Shown: positions 19,025 through 20,392 of the stretch, piece by piece | Layout of the letters: every line of letters begins with the position of its first letter | Numbering within the stretch: the stretch's first letter is position 1 | Virus record (IMG/VR): IMGVR_UViG_3300050013_000090 | Coordinates: 1 to 20,392 of that record | DNA length: 20,392 nucleotides | Source: a virus | Reading direction: 5' to 3' (one strand) | Notes under the pieces: model-generated | Told to the model about the DNA's origin: nothing | Database searches by the model: none | Seen by the model: the letters and a program-made list of their open reading frames with translations, nothing else | Made by a program: the position numbers and the translations under genes

Positions 19025-19042
19025 CACCAGGAGTATAGAGCA

Positions 19043-19435
19043 ATGGCTACCGTACTGACTTCCGCGGGCAAGGGGCTGACGACGGCTCACCTGACAAACA
19101 CTGGAACCCCCGTGGCGCCCCAGTACGTCGCCATCGGCTCTGGGGCCACGGGTGCCGTGGTCGCCGACACCGCCCTAACGACCGAATACACCACCGGCAC
19201 GTGGACGGGCTACGCGCGCGTATCCAGCACGATGACCCAGCAGACCGTCACCGCGACCAACGACACCGCTCAGTTCGTGGCCACCTGGACCGCCCCGGGG
19301 ACGGAGACCGTTGCCGAGGCTGGCAACTTCACGGCCTCGACCTCGGGTACGATCTTCGTGCACGGCAACTTCACCGGGGTGGCGCTCAGTTCGGGCGATT
19401 CGCTCCAGGTTACGATCACCTGTCAGTTCACCTGA
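19043..19435 (+). CDS. Putative phage virion protein (beta-rich, TGYARVSSTMT type)
   Basis: This 130-residue protein starts MATVLTSAGKGLTTAHLTNT with AGGAG 9 nt upstream. It is Thr/Ala-rich and beta-strand-like: PVAPQYVAIGSGATGAVVAD, TGYARVSSTMTQQTVTATND, EAGNFTASTSGTIFVHGNFT. The pattern 'kYvaiGtGtga....tAL.tE......vtg......t.....T.......aG.fd.st.G.lf....F...L.sGDslq.t' is one I recognise from virion/tail-associated proteins of many environmental phages. It is likely a decoration, tail or fibre-base component; the exact location is unknown. A beta-propeller gene follows. Confidence 0.7.
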   Translation: MATVLTSAGKGLTTAHLTNTGTPVAPQYVAIGSGATGAVVADTALTTEYTTGTWTGYARVSSTMTQQTVTATNDTAQFVATWTAPGTETVAEAGNFTASTSGTIFVHGNFTGVALSSGDSLQVTITCQFT

Positions 19436-19493
19436 GTTCGGTGTTGGCGGGAGGTCAGCCGGTGGCTGAGCAATTCGACGTGGTGACCTTCTG

Positions 19494-20392
19494 ATGCCCA
19501 CCTTCCCTTACGCCTACACGGCGAACTACGGCGCCAGCACGGTCACGAAGATCAACCTCTCCACGTTCGCGACAGTGGGTAGCGCGCTTGCGGTGGGCAG
19601 CTACCCCTACTCCATCGCCGTCGATCCGGCTGGGACCTTCGCCTACGTCGCGAACTACAACAGCAGCACGGTCACGAAGATCAACCTCTCCACCTTCCTG
19701 ACGGTGGGTAGCGCCCTTGCGGTGGGGAGCGACCCCATCTCCATCGCCATCGATCCGGCTGGGACCTTCGCCTACGTCGCGAACTACAGCGACTCCACGG
19801 TCACGAAGATCAACCTGAGCACGTTCGCGACAGTGGGGAGCGCACTGGCAGTGGGGGGTTACCCCATCTCCATCGCCATCGATCCGGCTGGGACCTTCGC
19901 CTACGTCGCGAACGCTGGCGACTCCACGGTCACGAAGATCAACCTCTCCACCTTCCTGACGGTGGGTAGCGCGCTTGCGGTGGGGAAAAGCCCCCAATCC
20001 ATCGCCGTCGATCCAGCTGGGACCTTCGCCTACGTCGCGAACTACAGCGCCTCCACGGTCACGAAGATCAACCTCTCCACCTTCCTGACGGTGGGTAGCG
20101 CACTGGCGGTGGGGAGCGACCCCTACGCCATCGCCATCGATCCGGCTGGGACCTTCGCCTACGTCGCGAACGCTGGCGACTCCACGGTCACGAAGATCAA
20201 CCTGAGCACGTTCCTGACAGTGGGCTCTGCGCTGGCGGTGGGAAGCGTCCCCCAATCCATCGCCGTCGATCCGGCTGGGACCTTCGCCTACGTCGCGAAC
20301 GCTGGCGACTCCACGGTCACGAAGATCAACCTGAGCACGTTCCTGACAGTGGGCTCTGCGCTGGCGGTGGGGAGCGACCCCCAATCCATCGC
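19494..20392 (+). CDS. YVTN-type beta-propeller repeat protein (3' end outside window)
   Basis: Plus-strand ATG 19494 (TGATG) opens a frame with no stop to the window end (at least 299 codons). It is built from 43-residue units: AYVANYNSSTVTKINLSTFL, then VGSALAVGSDPISIAIDPAG TF. This is the YVTN family beta-propeller repeat (YVaN....tVtvIdtst..v...i.vg..P..ia..pdGt). Each unit is one four-stranded blade; seven blades make a propeller, and six complete units plus part of a seventh are seen. It comes straight after a virion protein gene, so a fibre or receptor/glycan-binding role is likely, though a lactonase-like relative is possible. The protein must be longer than shown. Confidence 0.9.
   Translation, partial: MPTFPYAYTANYGASTVTKINLSTFATVGSALAVGSYPYSIAVDPAGTFAYVANYNSSTVTKINLSTFLTVGSALAVGSDPISIAIDPAGTFAYVANYSDSTVTKINLSTFATVGSALAVGGYPISIAIDPAGTFAYVANAGDSTVTKINLSTFLTVGSALAVGKSPQSIAVDPAGTFAYVANYSASTVTKINLSTFLTVGSALAVGSDPYAIAIDPAGTFAYVANAGDSTVTKINLSTFLTVGSALAVGSVPQSIAVDPAGTFAYVANAGDSTVTKINLSTFLTVGSALAVGSDPQSI
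19512..20392 (+). repeat. 129-bp tandem repeats encoding propeller blades
   Basis: Repeat starts at 19512, 19641, 19770, 19899, 20028, 20157 and 20286 (last cut by the window end). Backbone codons are nearly identical; variation clusters at two short loops: the residues after VAN, and SxPxS before IAxDPAG. Confidence 0.96.

Noticed and set aside
19455-20384. Minus-strand 309-codon ORF with VDLRDRGVASVRDVGEGPSR repeats
   Set aside because: It is the exact antisense of the YVTN blades, long only because the repeat has no stop on that strand. The plus frame has a start, a family match and a coupled upstream neighbour.
19512-20392. CRISPR array
   Set aside because: The 129-bp units are contiguous coding repeats with no unique spacers.

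Overview
The window is part of a tailed double-stranded DNA phage or prophage (Caudoviricetes). This is shown by a large terminase (13288-14958), a portal protein fused to a MuF-type head-morphogenesis domain (15457-18138), a putative virion protein (19043-19435), and a long run of small, overlapping, mostly hypothetical genes. The DNA is GC-rich by eye. GTG starts are common, neighbouring genes repeatedly overlap by 4 bp (ATGA/GTGA), and several genes seem to start leaderless, 6-7 nt after a TANNNT -10 box. Together these suggest an actinobacterial host, or another GC-rich host tolerant of leaderless mRNAs. The host is an inference; no integrase was seen, so lifestyle is unresolved.

Layout: (1) 1-2007 holds two almost identical tandem copies of a DUF7666-like/Imm5-like Ala/Trp-rich protein, then a possible replication-accessory protein. 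(2) 1994-9171 is a plus-strand cluster of about 25 short genes: many CxxC zinc-binding proteins, a DnaQ-type 3'-5' exonuclease, an HNH protein, an orphan N4/N6 DNA methyltransferase, a Myb-like plus DUF1064-type nuclease and a sigma-region-4-like HTH protein. (3) 9204-11474 holds a CxxC/HGxxxPQVK protein, a coiled-coil peptide, and a Zn protein fused to a PIN-partner-like domain, followed by a 25-codon PIN-toxin stub. Two exact 31-bp in-frame direct repeats lie 804 bp apart here. (4) 11542-12452 has a minus-strand tRNA-like gene and what looks like a captured bacterial three-gene cluster ending in a broken retropepsin gene. (5) 12424-13287 holds a sigma70-type promoter, small Zn-ribbon genes and a 540-bp non-coding stretch with perfect palindromes. 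(6) 13288-20392 is the packaging/virion module: terL, a short Zn protein, a minus-strand gene with its own extended -10 promoter, portal-MuF, a small Zn protein, a minus-strand LAGLIDADG endonuclease, a virion protein, and a YVTN-type beta-propeller gene made of 129-bp repeats that runs off the window.

How it fits together: the left part is early/accessory functions (DNA modification, nucleases, regulation, probable host-takeover peptides). The right part packages DNA and starts building the particle. The most unusual points are the recurrent leaderless start architecture, the in-frame repeat-flanked 804-bp cassette, the truncated toxin, the retropepsin cluster remnant, and the near-identical tandem repeat genes at both ends. 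All family assignments were made by reading motifs; no database search was possible.
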